This document shows positions 8,617 to 16,196 of a stretch of 62,449 bases of DNA, piece after piece. Every line of letters starts with the position of its first letter. The stretch's first letter is position 1. Below the pieces are notes generated by a model. The model ran no database searches. It saw only the letters and a program-made list of their open reading frames with translations, and was not told the origin of the DNA. A program made the translations under genes and the position numbers. The DNA comes from a virus, in IMG/VR virus record IMGVR_UViG_3300030107_001678, positions 1 through 62,449 of that record. The stretch is one strand, 5' to 3'.

Positions 8617-9296
8617 TAGTTAGCACCTTGTAAAACTGGATTAGGACCACCAGCAGGACTCGCTGGACTTTCCATATCATCCTGTCTAGTACGTCTAGCT
8701 TGATTACGTAAACCATCTATGGAATTTTTATACTTACCTTCCCAAGCAGCAAGTGTATTAAAATCTTTTATAAAATAATTAGCTTCAATCATACATGCTG
8801 AAAATAAAGCATTATAACAAAACTCACTAAAGTAATTAGAAGTTGTTGCACTTGTACCTGTTGCACTTGATAAAGCTAATGGTCTTTTTGTATATTGAAT
8901 TTCTCCTGTTAATGTTGATGCAGGAGTAGGTACTATATAAATTGATGTATTATTTTTTCGTGCATAATATCTAGGAGTACCAGTAGATGCACTTGCATAT
9001 CCCCAAAAATCTATAGCATATTCATAAGACCTTTGTAGTAAAGGAGTTATATTAGATGAAACACTTGTTTTAAAATTTACATTACGTATAACTAATGCTC
9101 CAGCAGGTAAACTTACTACTGGATCTGAAGCTGTAAATGTAAATGAAGAATAATAATCAAGACCTGCATCATCTAATTCTTTTGTTAAACGATCTTCAGC
9201 TTTTTCAATTATATAAGGAATATGATCTGAAAACTCTGTTGAATTATTCTCTATTGTATTTATAATGTCATCTTTAAGATAAGAATAAGCTGGCAT
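8616..9296 (-). CDS. Head-tail adaptor protein
   Basis: 226 residues. A helical start (YLKDDIINTIENNSTEF, IPYIIEKAEDRLTKELD) precedes a beta-rich core (FTFTASDPVVSLPAGALVIR, TPRYYARKNNTSIYIVPTPA, GEIQYTKRP) and a C-terminal helical part with FCYNALFSACMIEANYFIKD and AAWEGKYKNSIDGLRNQARR. This order (N-terminal helix pair, sandwich, helix returning with an E/K-rich segment) is typical of adaptor proteins that join the portal dodecamer in podoviruses. It is the second adaptor-type protein in the arm (see 5829-6509). Its place just after the capsid genes supports the call. Confidence 0.7.
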   Translation of the reverse strand: MPAYSYLKDDIINTIENNSTEFSDHIPYIIEKAEDRLTKELDDAGLDYYSSFTFTASDPVVSLPAGALVIRNVNFKTSVSSNITPLLQRSYEYAIDFWGYASASTGTPRYYARKNNTSIYIVPTPASTLTGEIQYTKRPLALSSATGTSATTSNYFSEFCYNALFSACMIEANYFIKDFNTLAAWEGKYKNSIDGLRNQARRTRQDDMESPASPAGGPNPVLQGAN

Positions 9297-9300
9297 GTAA

Positions 9301-9570
9301 TTATCCTAATAATAAAGTTACGCCACCATTAGCACCTGGAGCTGAACAACATACTGTTGCATCACACCTAATACCCATTTCTCCTATATAAATATCTGCT
9401 TGTCCACTTGCAGGAACTTGAAATTTTATTTTACTTCCACCACTATCAGAAATATCAAAAGTTCCATTAACTGTAGAATATACATGAATACCTAGAATAC
9501 GAGAAGTATTAGATGTTGTAACAATAACACCAGTACCTGCTAAAAATTTTGATGTAATATTTGTTGCCAT
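9301..9570 (-). CDS. Small beta-rich virion protein candidate
   Basis: 89 residues, almost entirely short hydrophobic/polar alternation (GTGVIVTTSNTSRILGIHVY, GSKIKFQVPASGQADIYIGE) with three cysteines (RCDATVCCSAPG). The pattern and size suggest a single beta-barrel such as a head decoration or stabilising protein. It lies between the capsid gene and the adaptor, separated from the capsid gene by a hairpin at 9592-9619. Function inferred from position and composition only. Confidence 0.6.
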   Translation of the reverse strand: MATNITSKFLAGTGVIVTTSNTSRILGIHVYSTVNGTFDISDSGGSKIKFQVPASGQADIYIGEMGIRCDATVCCSAPGANGGVTLLLG

Positions 9571-9591
9571 ATTTTTTCCTTTATATAGTTA

Positions 9592-9619
9592 GAGGGAGAA
9601 TAATTTCTTACTCTCCCTC
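9592..9619 (-). terminator. Hairpin after the major capsid gene
   Basis: Eight-base perfect inverted repeat (GAGGGAGA at 9592-9599 with TCTCCCTC at 9612-9619), loop of 12, in the gap between the capsid stop (9629) and the next start (9570). GC-rich arms stand out in this AT-rich genome. No clean U-run follows, so it may be a partial terminator or an RNA-stabilising 3' end that keeps capsid mRNA abundant. Confidence 0.45.
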
Positions 9620-9628
9620 ATATACTAA

Positions 9629-10537
9629 TTAAGCACCAGCATTACCATACCAGCCACGCCAATCTGAAACACCAAAAGAATATCTTTCACGTGCTTTAAA
9701 TCTTAAGTTGCCAGTATCGAAGTCTGGTTCCATTTTAGTTTGTAAAGGTGTTCTTGTAAACATCTTAGTACCATTAGGTACATCAGTTTTAATGAACCAA
9801 GCATTGGTATCAGTAAAACGTCTATTTACGAAGAAGCCATCTGGAAATACTCCCAAGTGTCTTACAGCGTTGATGTCATTATTAGCACTACCAGGTGTAC
9901 CTGGAGTATTTAATAATTGATCTGCTGTAAATAGTAAATCAACAGGAACATGTAAAGATACTGCAGAAGCACCAATTAAGATACCTCTATCATCTTTTGT
10001 TTTCTGTATTTGAATTACTGCACTTTCTAAAGTACCTTCAGCTATTGCTGCAGCAGTTGCTCTATTGTCTTGAGTTCCATCAGCAATAGTTGGGTGAGAA
10101 GCACTAAAGAATGCTACACCATCACCAATAGCAGAAGCTCCAGCAGTAAAGCCATTATTAAAGACTTTAGCAGCTTTTACTTGCTTGGTGTTTGCCATTG
10201 CTCTTGCAAGACCTTTTGCACGTAACTTAGCGAAAGTATCGTAGAGGTTATCCTCCATAGCTTCCTCTGTTACTGCAAAAGCTAGAGCTACTGTTTCGTT
10301 ATCATAACGAGCTGTATATGATTCTTGTGCGTCATCATAACTTACAGCAGCACCTTCTGTTTTATCTGGAGCAGTACCAAAACCTGTAAATAGAACTTCT
10401 TCCTCGAATGCTCGATCAGAATTTTCTATTTCAAATAATGGTTTGTGCTCATCATTAACTTCGCCATACTCTGTTCCAAAGACTGCGTTCAATCCAGGAA
10501 GGAGTTCTTTGGCGATACTTGATCTATTTATAGCCAT
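9629..10537 (-). CDS. Major capsid protein
   Basis: 302 residues with the character of an HK97-fold capsid protein related to the Mu gpT-type group: an N-terminal SSIAKELLPGLNAVFGTEYG, then FTGFGTAPDKTEGAAVSYDD, the long helix-like segment AFAVTEEAMEDNLYDTFAKL, and a C-terminal block LQTKMEPDFDTGNLRFKARE followed by YSFGVSDWRGWYG. The size is right for a podovirus capsid without a cleaved delta domain. It lies behind the scaffold and two small head genes. Codon use is more GC-rich than its neighbours, as expected for a highly expressed gene. The hairpin downstream may stabilise its mRNA. Confidence 0.88.
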   Translation of the reverse strand: MAINRSSIAKELLPGLNAVFGTEYGEVNDEHKPLFEIENSDRAFEEEVLFTGFGTAPDKTEGAAVSYDDAQESYTARYDNETVALAFAVTEEAMEDNLYDTFAKLRAKGLARAMANTKQVKAAKVFNNGFTAGASAIGDGVAFFSASHPTIADGTQDNRATAAAIAEGTLESAVIQIQKTKDDRGILIGASAVSLHVPVDLLFTADQLLNTPGTPGSANNDINAVRHLGVFPDGFFVNRRFTDTNAWFIKTDVPNGTKMFTRTPLQTKMEPDFDTGNLRFKARERYSFGVSDWRGWYGNAGA

Positions 10538-10551
10538 TTTCTATTTCCTTT

Positions 10552-11166
10552 CTATGCTGAAGATGCAGTCGCTGTAACGTAGCGATCTCTATGCATGTTT
10601 AGCCATACTTCCACAATAGGATAAGCATCTGAATCAGCTTCTCCATCATCTTGCTTCTTACCTATGACTCTTAGTTGTTGTTCAGATTCTGCTCCACTCG
10701 CTGCTAACATATAGTAGCTTGACTGACCAGTTGTGGTATCACCAGAACTTGCAGTTGAACTTACAGTTACATTATAGTTTTTAACAACCATTAGTTCGTT
10801 TGCAGACAAAGACAGACTACATTGGATGTAATATGTCTGATTTGGATCAGTTATGATAAAGAACTTAACATCTGAATATCCATTCGCAGAGGTTCCTGTA
10901 CCCCAATACCTACTAAACTTTTGCTCTCCATTATACACATATGAGCAGCCAGCAAAAATCCCAGAGGGTTTTAGCGTACCAGCCACATGTGGTTGAATAG
11001 TAGCAAGATTAGCACCAGGTAAAACTACAGGATCGCCAGTAAAAATATTATTATTACAAGCACCACCTGAAGTAGGTGAGAAAATCTGCGTAAAGGAACC
11101 AGTATTATAAGCTCCATCTTTTTTGCGAGCAGGAACAAAACCACGAAATGCCTTAGTTGTTGACAT
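10552..11166 (-). CDS. Head protein of unknown role
   Basis: 204 residues, rich in Ser/Thr/Gly and beta-strand patterns (VVLPGANLATIQPHVAGTL, VKFFIITDPNQTYYIQCSLS, ELMVVKNYNVTVSS), ending in YPIVEVWLNMHRDRYVTA. It sits immediately before the capsid gene, with 14 bases between, and shows the same GC-richer codon use, which suggests strong expression. A decoration or minor capsid role is likely by synteny; I do not recognise the family. Confidence 0.65.
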   Translation of the reverse strand: MSTTKAFRGFVPARKKDGAYNTGSFTQIFSPTSGGACNNNIFTGDPVVLPGANLATIQPHVAGTLKPSGIFAGCSYVYNGEQKFSRYWGTGTSANGYSDVKFFIITDPNQTYYIQCSLSLSANELMVVKNYNVTVSSTASSGDTTTGQSSYYMLAASGAESEQQLRVIGKKQDDGEADSDAYPIVEVWLNMHRDRYVTATASSA

Positions 11167-11189
11167 GTTTTGTCTCCTTTTCTAAAGGA

Positions 11190-11681
11190 CTATTCCTGAA
11201 ATCTAGGTGTTCGCCCTTTTATTGTTTGTGTTTTACTTGTATTAGAAATAGGCATTCTAGAATTATTACCTCTCATTAGTTGTGAATTAACTGCATCCAT
11301 TAACTGATCAGATTTTTTTCTATAGTGCTCACTTCTAGCTTTGTAGATTCTAGTAGGAATTTTTCCTAACGCAATATCTCCACGACAGATTGCTCCAGCA
11401 TATCTACCTTCATCCCTAACGACAGATGTTGCTCCAAGTTCAGGAACTTCGTCTTTTGAAACAAACTCCCATCCTTCTTGCAATTTCTTACCTATATATT
11501 TATAATCTTCTTGACCTTTAAGAGTTATTCTTAACCATCCAAGAGTCATACCTTCGTTGGCGAAACGAGTTGTAATTGCTTCAGGAATATGAAGAGCATC
11601 TTGCTCCTCAAAAGTATATTCATTTGTTTCTCTATCTAAGTTCTCACGAGCTTCAGAACTACGTGTATTTGTTCGTGTCAT
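11190..11681 (-). CDS. Virion assembly protein of unknown function
   Basis: 163 residues from the ATG at 11681, which has GGAGGATAAAGTT just upstream; an in-frame start at 11723 would overlap the scaffold gene and lacks such a site. The protein is charged: DRETNEYTFEEQDALHIPE, GWLRITLKGQEDYKYIGKKL, then a basic part (RIYKARSEHYRKKSDQLMDA). It lies between the scaffold and head genes. Possibly a head completion or scaffold-interacting protein (inference); family not recognised. Confidence 0.65.
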   Translation of the reverse strand: MTRTNTRSSEARENLDRETNEYTFEEQDALHIPEAITTRFANEGMTLGWLRITLKGQEDYKYIGKKLQEGWEFVSKDEVPELGATSVVRDEGRYAGAICRGDIALGKIPTRIYKARSEHYRKKSDQLMDAVNSQLMRGNNSRMPISNTSKTQTIKGRTPRFQE

Positions 11682-11685
11682 AACT

Positions 11686-12663
11686 TTATCCTCCACGCTG
11701 CATATTAATTGTAGTATACTCACCTTCAGCTTTATCAGCTTTCAGTTTTTCTTCTGCATACTTTTCAAGTGGTACATTCCATTTATTAGCTAAACGAATA
11801 TCTTCTTTAGATAGTTTAACTTTTTTATTGGAACCTGGAGAGCTGCGAGATGCTCCAGCTACTACTTGAGCAGGAGGTGACGTTTTCTCCTGCTGACGAA
11901 CTTCCTCGTTGGTTGTTGAAAACTTATGAGGAAATGTTCTTTTTATCCTATTATCTACTTCCTGATAAAATTCAGGATCTGTAGGACTAAATCCTTCTTC
12001 TTTTAATTCTGCATCTATTGCTAGTGCAGCAGCAGTCATTACTCTATCATTACCAAACCACTCATTTTGAGATGCCCAGTCTTGAGCTTTAGGATCAGGT
12101 GTAGGTTGAGGTTGATATTGTGGTTGTTGTTGTCCTATACCTTGTTGGTTTTCTTGTGGCTGCTGTTGTTGAAACTGTTGTTTTGTTATTTGTACTGCTT
12201 TTAAATCAGTTTGAGCATCATTAAGCATTTCTTGAGCTTGTAAAACTTTTTGAGAATCACCTTCTTCGTGAGCAGTTTTATATGCATTACGTGCTAACTC
12301 TAATTTATCAGTTAATTGTTTTTCAGAAGCATCTAAGTTTACTCCTCTAGCACTTGTAAATTGTTGATGAACTTGATTTAGTTGTTGTGATAATTGTTCA
12401 TTTTGTCGTATAACTTGAGCAAGTTGTTCATCACGTTCTTTACGTTGTTTAACTAACTGACGTATTCTTTTTTGTGCTCCTTTAGTTTGAACACCTTCAA
12501 GCTCTGGAGGTGTTTCTTCTGTAGGAGATTCTGCTACTACTTCTTCTTTTGGAGGTGGAGCTTCTTCTTTTTGTTCTCCTTCTACCTCATATTCTACTTT
12601 TTCTTCTGTTGTTTCTTCTGGAACAACTTCATTCCATTCTTCTTTTTTTTCGTCTTCAGACAT
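11686..12663 (-). CDS. Scaffolding protein
   Basis: 325 residues with the composition of a phage scaffold. There is a highly acidic Glu/Pro N-terminus (residues 1-60), a long Gln-rich coiled coil (about 65-180: RIRQLVKQRKERDEQLAQVI, NEQLSQQLNQVHQQ), a Gln/Pro linker, and a basic C-terminal part (SNKKVKLSKEDIRLANKWNV) suited to binding the capsid shell. It stands first after a strong promoter (12715-12743) and just upstream of the capsid genes, the standard position. Confidence 0.8.
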   Translation of the reverse strand: MSEDEKKEEWNEVVPEETTEEKVEYEVEGEQKEEAPPPKEEVVAESPTEETPPELEGVQTKGAQKRIRQLVKQRKERDEQLAQVIRQNEQLSQQLNQVHQQFTSARGVNLDASEKQLTDKLELARNAYKTAHEEGDSQKVLQAQEMLNDAQTDLKAVQITKQQFQQQQPQENQQGIGQQQPQYQPQPTPDPKAQDWASQNEWFGNDRVMTAAALAIDAELKEEGFSPTDPEFYQEVDNRIKRTFPHKFSTTNEEVRQQEKTSPPAQVVAGASRSSPGSNKKVKLSKEDIRLANKWNVPLEKYAEEKLKADKAEGEYTTINMQRGG

Positions 12664-12714
12664 AGTTCTTCCTTTCGTTGTTTACGAGACATACGACTTA
12701 CGTATATACCTTAT

Positions 12715-12743
12715 ATTATACTACAAAAAAACAGTTTGTGCAA
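12715..12743 (-). promoter_or_regulatory. Sigma-70 promoter for the scaffold-capsid operon
   Basis: On the minus strand: TTGCAC (12738-12743), a 17-base spacer, and TATAAT (12715-12720). It points into the scaffold, head and capsid genes and lies in the 83-base gap after the GroES-like gene, giving the capsid genes their own strong host-type promoter. Confidence 0.7.
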
Positions 12744-12746
12744 GTC

Positions 12747-13172
12747 TTATGCACTACCTGCATGTAAATTAAAGGTTGGATCTAGATCTTTTGGATGTTC
12801 CACACGCATAATAATTTGATCATCAAATAATAATATAAGACGAATACCCTTATATTTTATCTTTTGACCTGAGTGTTTTCCATAACAAACATAATCACCT
12901 TTTTTACACCATTCACCTTTAGGAAATTTATCTTTATCTTGATAAGCTAAATCTCCTAGAGCTACCACACGACCTACTGTAGTAAGATAGGACATGTCTT
13001 CCTTTGTTGAATCAGGTAATAGTATACCACCTTTTGTCTTTTCTTTAATTGAGACAGGTCTTACGAGTACATGAAAACCTGGAAGTTCAGGTAGAATATT
13101 TGGATCACTTTTTTCTTCTTCTGAAATCCACATATCATTCTTAATAGTCTTAGCTAATGATACCTGTTGCAT
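12747..13172 (-). CDS. groES: GroES-like co-chaperonin
   Basis: 141 residues. Residues about 29-120 are a Cpn10 domain: LPGFHVLVRPV, the mobile-loop region KTKGGILLPDSTKE (compare GGIVL in GroES), TVGRVVALGD, KKGDYVCYGKHSGQKIKYKG and a final strand ILLFDDQIIMRV. It caps the host GroEL ring during folding. T4 gp31 is the classical phage case, needed to fold the capsid protein. Here the gene sits directly upstream of the scaffold/capsid operon, so capsid folding is the likely purpose. It has an extra N-terminal segment of about 28 residues and a short C-terminal extension compared with bacterial GroES (about 97 residues). Confidence 0.85.
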   Translation of the reverse strand: MQQVSLAKTIKNDMWISEEEKSDPNILPELPGFHVLVRPVSIKEKTKGGILLPDSTKEDMSYLTTVGRVVALGDLAYQDKDKFPKGEWCKKGDYVCYGKHSGQKIKYKGIRLILLFDDQIIMRVEHPKDLDPTFNLHAGSA

Positions 13173-13369
13173 TAGTCTTCCTCTTCATCTGAATAGATAC
13201 GTTTTTTAACAATATCTGTTAGTTTATTTCTGGACCATTCAATTCCATAAATGTGTCCAACCATTTGTCTGTAATGAGGAAAATCATCTGATTGTCCATC
13301 ACAAACACCAGTTCTTAATTTATTGAGTTCGTTATTAAATTCTTTAACGACCTCATCCCATATTTCCAT
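13172..13369 (-). CDS. Small acidic protein of unknown function
   Basis: 65 residues, helical and charged (MEIWDEVVKEFNNELNKLR, FPHYRQMVGHIYGIEWSRN), ending EEED. It overlaps the GroES-like start by one base, and its ATG lies four bases after the PqqA-like stop. I recognise no domain. The context places it in the portal-to-GroES gene string. Confidence 0.6.
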   Translation of the reverse strand: MEIWDEVVKEFNNELNKLRTGVCDGQSDDFPHYRQMVGHIYGIEWSRNKLTDIVKKRIYSDEEED

Positions 13370-13373
13370 TTAA

Positions 13374-13448
13374 TTAGATTTCTGCACAAGCGTAGCAGTT
13401 AATTTCTAATCCAACAGATACTTCTCTTAGTATAGGTTTAGTCCACAT
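13374..13448 (-). CDS. pqqA: PqqA-like peptide (PQQ precursor family)
   Basis: 24-residue ORF: ATG at 13448, TAA at 13374-13376. It starts MWTKP, then VGLEINCY, and ends ACAEI. PqqA is the ribosomal precursor of pyrroloquinoline quinone; PqqE, a radical-SAM enzyme, joins the Glu and Tyr of an ExxxY motif. Here E15 and Y19 have exactly that spacing, in the GxExxxY context. The MWTKP start is that of the common PqqA, and the VGxE...Y...AEI end is close to the Methylobacterium-type PqqA as I remember it. An AGGAA lies about eight bases upstream, and the ATG overlaps the previous stop (TAATG), so it is translationally coupled. No pqqB-E is in the window, so processing would rely on the host. Alternatively it is an unprocessed modulator or a chance match; the number of matching positions makes chance unlikely. 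Confidence 0.72.
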   Translation of the reverse strand: MWTKPILREVSVGLEINCYACAEI

Positions 13449-13654
13449 TATCTTTTTCCTTTAGTTGGTGAAGGATACTTCCAAGAAGAATCTTCACGTT
13501 GATTTAACACACCTTGTTTAGGTTTACTTCCAAAGTCAGCTTGTGACATTTTAGTAGAATCTCCATACAATCCACCATCTTTATTAGGTACATGCATAGG
13601 TTTACCATCAGTAATACCTTTATCAACAGGATATGCTTTATTCCCTATTGGCAT
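13448..13654 (-). CDS. Small protein of unknown function
   Basis: 68 residues, Gly/Lys/Pro-rich and probably poorly structured (MPIGNKAYPVDKGITDG, SSWKYPSPTKGKR). Its start lies 17 bases inside the end of the portal gene, and its stop overlaps the PqqA-like start, so it belongs to the portal string. No domain recognised. Confidence 0.6.
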   Translation of the reverse strand: MPIGNKAYPVDKGITDGKPMHVPNKDGGLYGDSTKMSQADFGSKPKQGVLNQREDSSWKYPSPTKGKR

Positions 13655-16196
13655 TTGTTTCTCCTTTTGTTTCTTCTTTTATTAGATCTGTCATAACATC
13701 CATAAGTTTAAAACTTCGTTGTCTATCATCTAGATCTTCCATTAATGAAACTTTCTCTAGAGCATTCATACGAATTTTTTCTAGATCAATTTCAGCTTTC
13801 TGGTCAGCAATAGCTGTTTTAGTTAGATTATCAAGAGCTTTCATAGTTTCTTTACTTGCTCTATCAAGATCAGCTTTTTCCTTTTTCAGTATTGAATCTT
13901 GACCAGCTTTACCAGATTCCACCATTAATTTAGCTTCCTCTAATTCCAATTTCTGTGCATCTAATGCAGAGTCTGCAGAATACTTAGCAGCAGTTTGTTG
14001 TAGTTTTTGTTTTTCTAATTCGACTTTAGCTTGTTCTAAAGCTACCATTTGTTGTTCAGGTGATTGTACTTGACCTGCTGCCATATTTGCATTTAATACT
14101 TGTTGAGCTGCACTTGCCATAGCTGCTTCTGCAACTTTAGGATCTTTTTGTTGTTCAGGTGGCATTTGTTCCATTGCCATTCTTGCCATACCATTCATTT
14201 GTTCTTGGTATTTCATTACAGAATGTTCTTGTATATTTGCTTCTAGTATTGGTTTTAACCTAGCCATTATAGGATTAGCACCATTCTGTGGATCTTGTAA
14301 GTATGCCATTTTTGTTTGTATATGAGCATCATGGTTTTGTCCTGCAAATGCTGCAATAGGTATACCTTTTGTTGCAGCCATTATATCAGATACAGGGTCC
14401 ATTTGTTGTGGTTCTTTTTTAGGTGGTAACACTTCTTCTAAATTAGGCATATTAGCAGAATTTAATATTGTTCTATTTAATGCTTCAAGATTAAACATAC
14501 CAGGAGGTGATTGTTGTGCCATTTGTAATGCCATTTGTGCAATCATCATTCTATGGGCATTTGATGGAATGTTAGGATCTGAGACAGGGATAACATCCAC
14601 TCTTCCATCAAAGTCTTGTTTAAGAATGTTTTTTTCAGCAAAAGGAACTTCATATGGATATTCTGAAGGTAAGTAATCATAATTGATTCTTGCAAGTATT
14701 TTAAATTCATCTCTTTGAGATTTGTGTAATCTCTTATGGATAGCAGAGAAGAACTTACTTGATGCTTCTAGTAATGCCATAGTCGTTCCAACAGGTCCAT
14801 AAGATGCAGCATCAGAAACTATTTGTTCTGTACTATCTGCAAACTTTTGTCCTGCTGCAGTTACAAAGCCAAGCATTTGAAAAAGAGTTGAGGAAGGTTC
14901 TTTATAGGGGAGAGAGATAATCGCCTTGTTCAAATCTTGTCCTGTTGCTTCAACTTCTTTAAACTCACCTGGACTTATTGGTTCATTATCACCAACAATC
15001 CTTACGCCTTTTGCTTTAAATCCTCCTGGTAAGTTTGCGAATTGACCTGCATCCACTAAACTTCTCATAGCTGCTGTAGCAGTCATAGTTAAGTTTCCTA
15101 AAAAGTGCATGAGACCAAATCCATAGAAACCAAATCCTGGAACGAATCTATAATGTACAAAGTGCGAGACTTTTTCTTGGTTCGTATCGTTCTTCTTATA
15201 GTTTCTACGAATACTTAAAATTTGTTGTGATTGCTCTTCAACTGTAACAATATAAGGAAGAGCATAGTCTTCTTCTATTTCTAAATAACAATGCTGTTCA
15301 AGTAATGTATATTGAGGATCATTATTTTCTGTAGGTGATAATCCTAATATAGTATCCATTTTAGAAGAGAATGATGTAGGTTGTGGGTTTGTTGCATCTG
15401 GTAATTCTACATCATTATATATTCCTGATCGTATATCTTTAGCAAGATCAACAGGACTTCTATATATAACATGTGTATATCTATCTGCTTTTTTTAGATT
15501 AGATGCATAGTAAGACACATAGAATTGATCAATAGGAACAAATTCAGATACTGGTCTTTTTAATGTTGCATCATAATAAACTTTTTTAAATGCTGATCCT
15601 ATTAAGGGAAGGTGAAACAACATTCTTTCAAACTCATCAAAATATTCAGGCATCTGTTCTGTTGTTTGATAGTTCATAAACTCTTGTACACGATTAGCTT
15701 GATCTTCTCTTTCAGGAGTAGACTTACCTAATATATGTGCTTTAACTGGACCTGATGGTGGAAATAATTCTTGTATAGCTTTTGATTGAAACTTAACAGC
15801 AGATTCTATTAACATAGGATGTACTGCTGTACATGCACCCTCAAATGGTTCTGATGAATCTTGTATCTTTAATCCTAATAAATCAAATCCTCTTTCAAAC
15901 ATGGACTCCCATTCTTGACGAGAATCTCTATCTGATGTAAAACAATCAATAACTTCATTTGCTATATTAGCTAATTGTTCTTCTTCTAATGTATCAACTA
16001 AATTACCATACCATTCTTGTATAGATTCTTCAGCTCCCATTTCTGGTGATGTACCTTCAAGATCAACAATAACACCACCATCTGTATCCATTTCAAATGT
16101 TGGTTGTCCTATTGGTGCTTCTTCTGGTGTAGGTAAATTCACTATGTTTGATACTTCTTCTGGTATAGTATCAAATGGATTTCTTTCTGTTGCCAT
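13638..16196 (-). CDS. Portal protein
   Basis: 852 residues, large as in P22-type portals. An acidic start leads to a core with FTSDRDSRQEWESMFERGFD, AVHPMLIESAVKFQSKAIQE, LFHLPLIGSAFKKVYYD and VPIDQFYVSYYASNLKKADR, all typical of portals that thread DNA through a dodecameric ring. The last 230 residues form a long Gln/Glu/Lys-rich coiled coil (KVELEKQKLQQTAAKYS), like the barrel helix of P22 portal. It is placed after the terminase and the tagged cassette and before scaffold and capsid. Its ATG overlaps the ART-like stop by one base. Confidence 0.82.
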   Translation of the reverse strand: MATERNPFDTIPEEVSNIVNLPTPEEAPIGQPTFEMDTDGGVIVDLEGTSPEMGAEESIQEWYGNLVDTLEEEQLANIANEVIDCFTSDRDSRQEWESMFERGFDLLGLKIQDSSEPFEGACTAVHPMLIESAVKFQSKAIQELFPPSGPVKAHILGKSTPEREDQANRVQEFMNYQTTEQMPEYFDEFERMLFHLPLIGSAFKKVYYDATLKRPVSEFVPIDQFYVSYYASNLKKADRYTHVIYRSPVDLAKDIRSGIYNDVELPDATNPQPTSFSSKMDTILGLSPTENNDPQYTLLEQHCYLEIEEDYALPYIVTVEEQSQQILSIRRNYKKNDTNQEKVSHFVHYRFVPGFGFYGFGLMHFLGNLTMTATAAMRSLVDAGQFANLPGGFKAKGVRIVGDNEPISPGEFKEVEATGQDLNKAIISLPYKEPSSTLFQMLGFVTAAGQKFADSTEQIVSDAASYGPVGTTMALLEASSKFFSAIHKRLHKSQRDEFKILARINYDYLPSEYPYEVPFAEKNILKQDFDGRVDVIPVSDPNIPSNAHRMMIAQMALQMAQQSPPGMFNLEALNRTILNSANMPNLEEVLPPKKEPQQMDPVSDIMAATKGIPIAAFAGQNHDAHIQTKMAYLQDPQNGANPIMARLKPILEANIQEHSVMKYQEQMNGMARMAMEQMPPEQQKDPKVAEAAMASAAQQVLNANMAAGQVQSPEQQMVALEQAKVELEKQKLQQTAAKYSADSALDAQKLELEEAKLMVESGKAGQDSILKKEKADLDRASKETMKALDNLTKTAIADQKAEIDLEKIRMNALEKVSLMEDLDDRQRSFKLMDVMTDLIKEETKGETNANRE

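Noticed and set aside
12472-12819. Plus-strand ORF of 115 codons, Phe/Cys-rich
   Set aside because: It is the antisense of the Glu/Lys-rich scaffold start and lacks a ribosome site.
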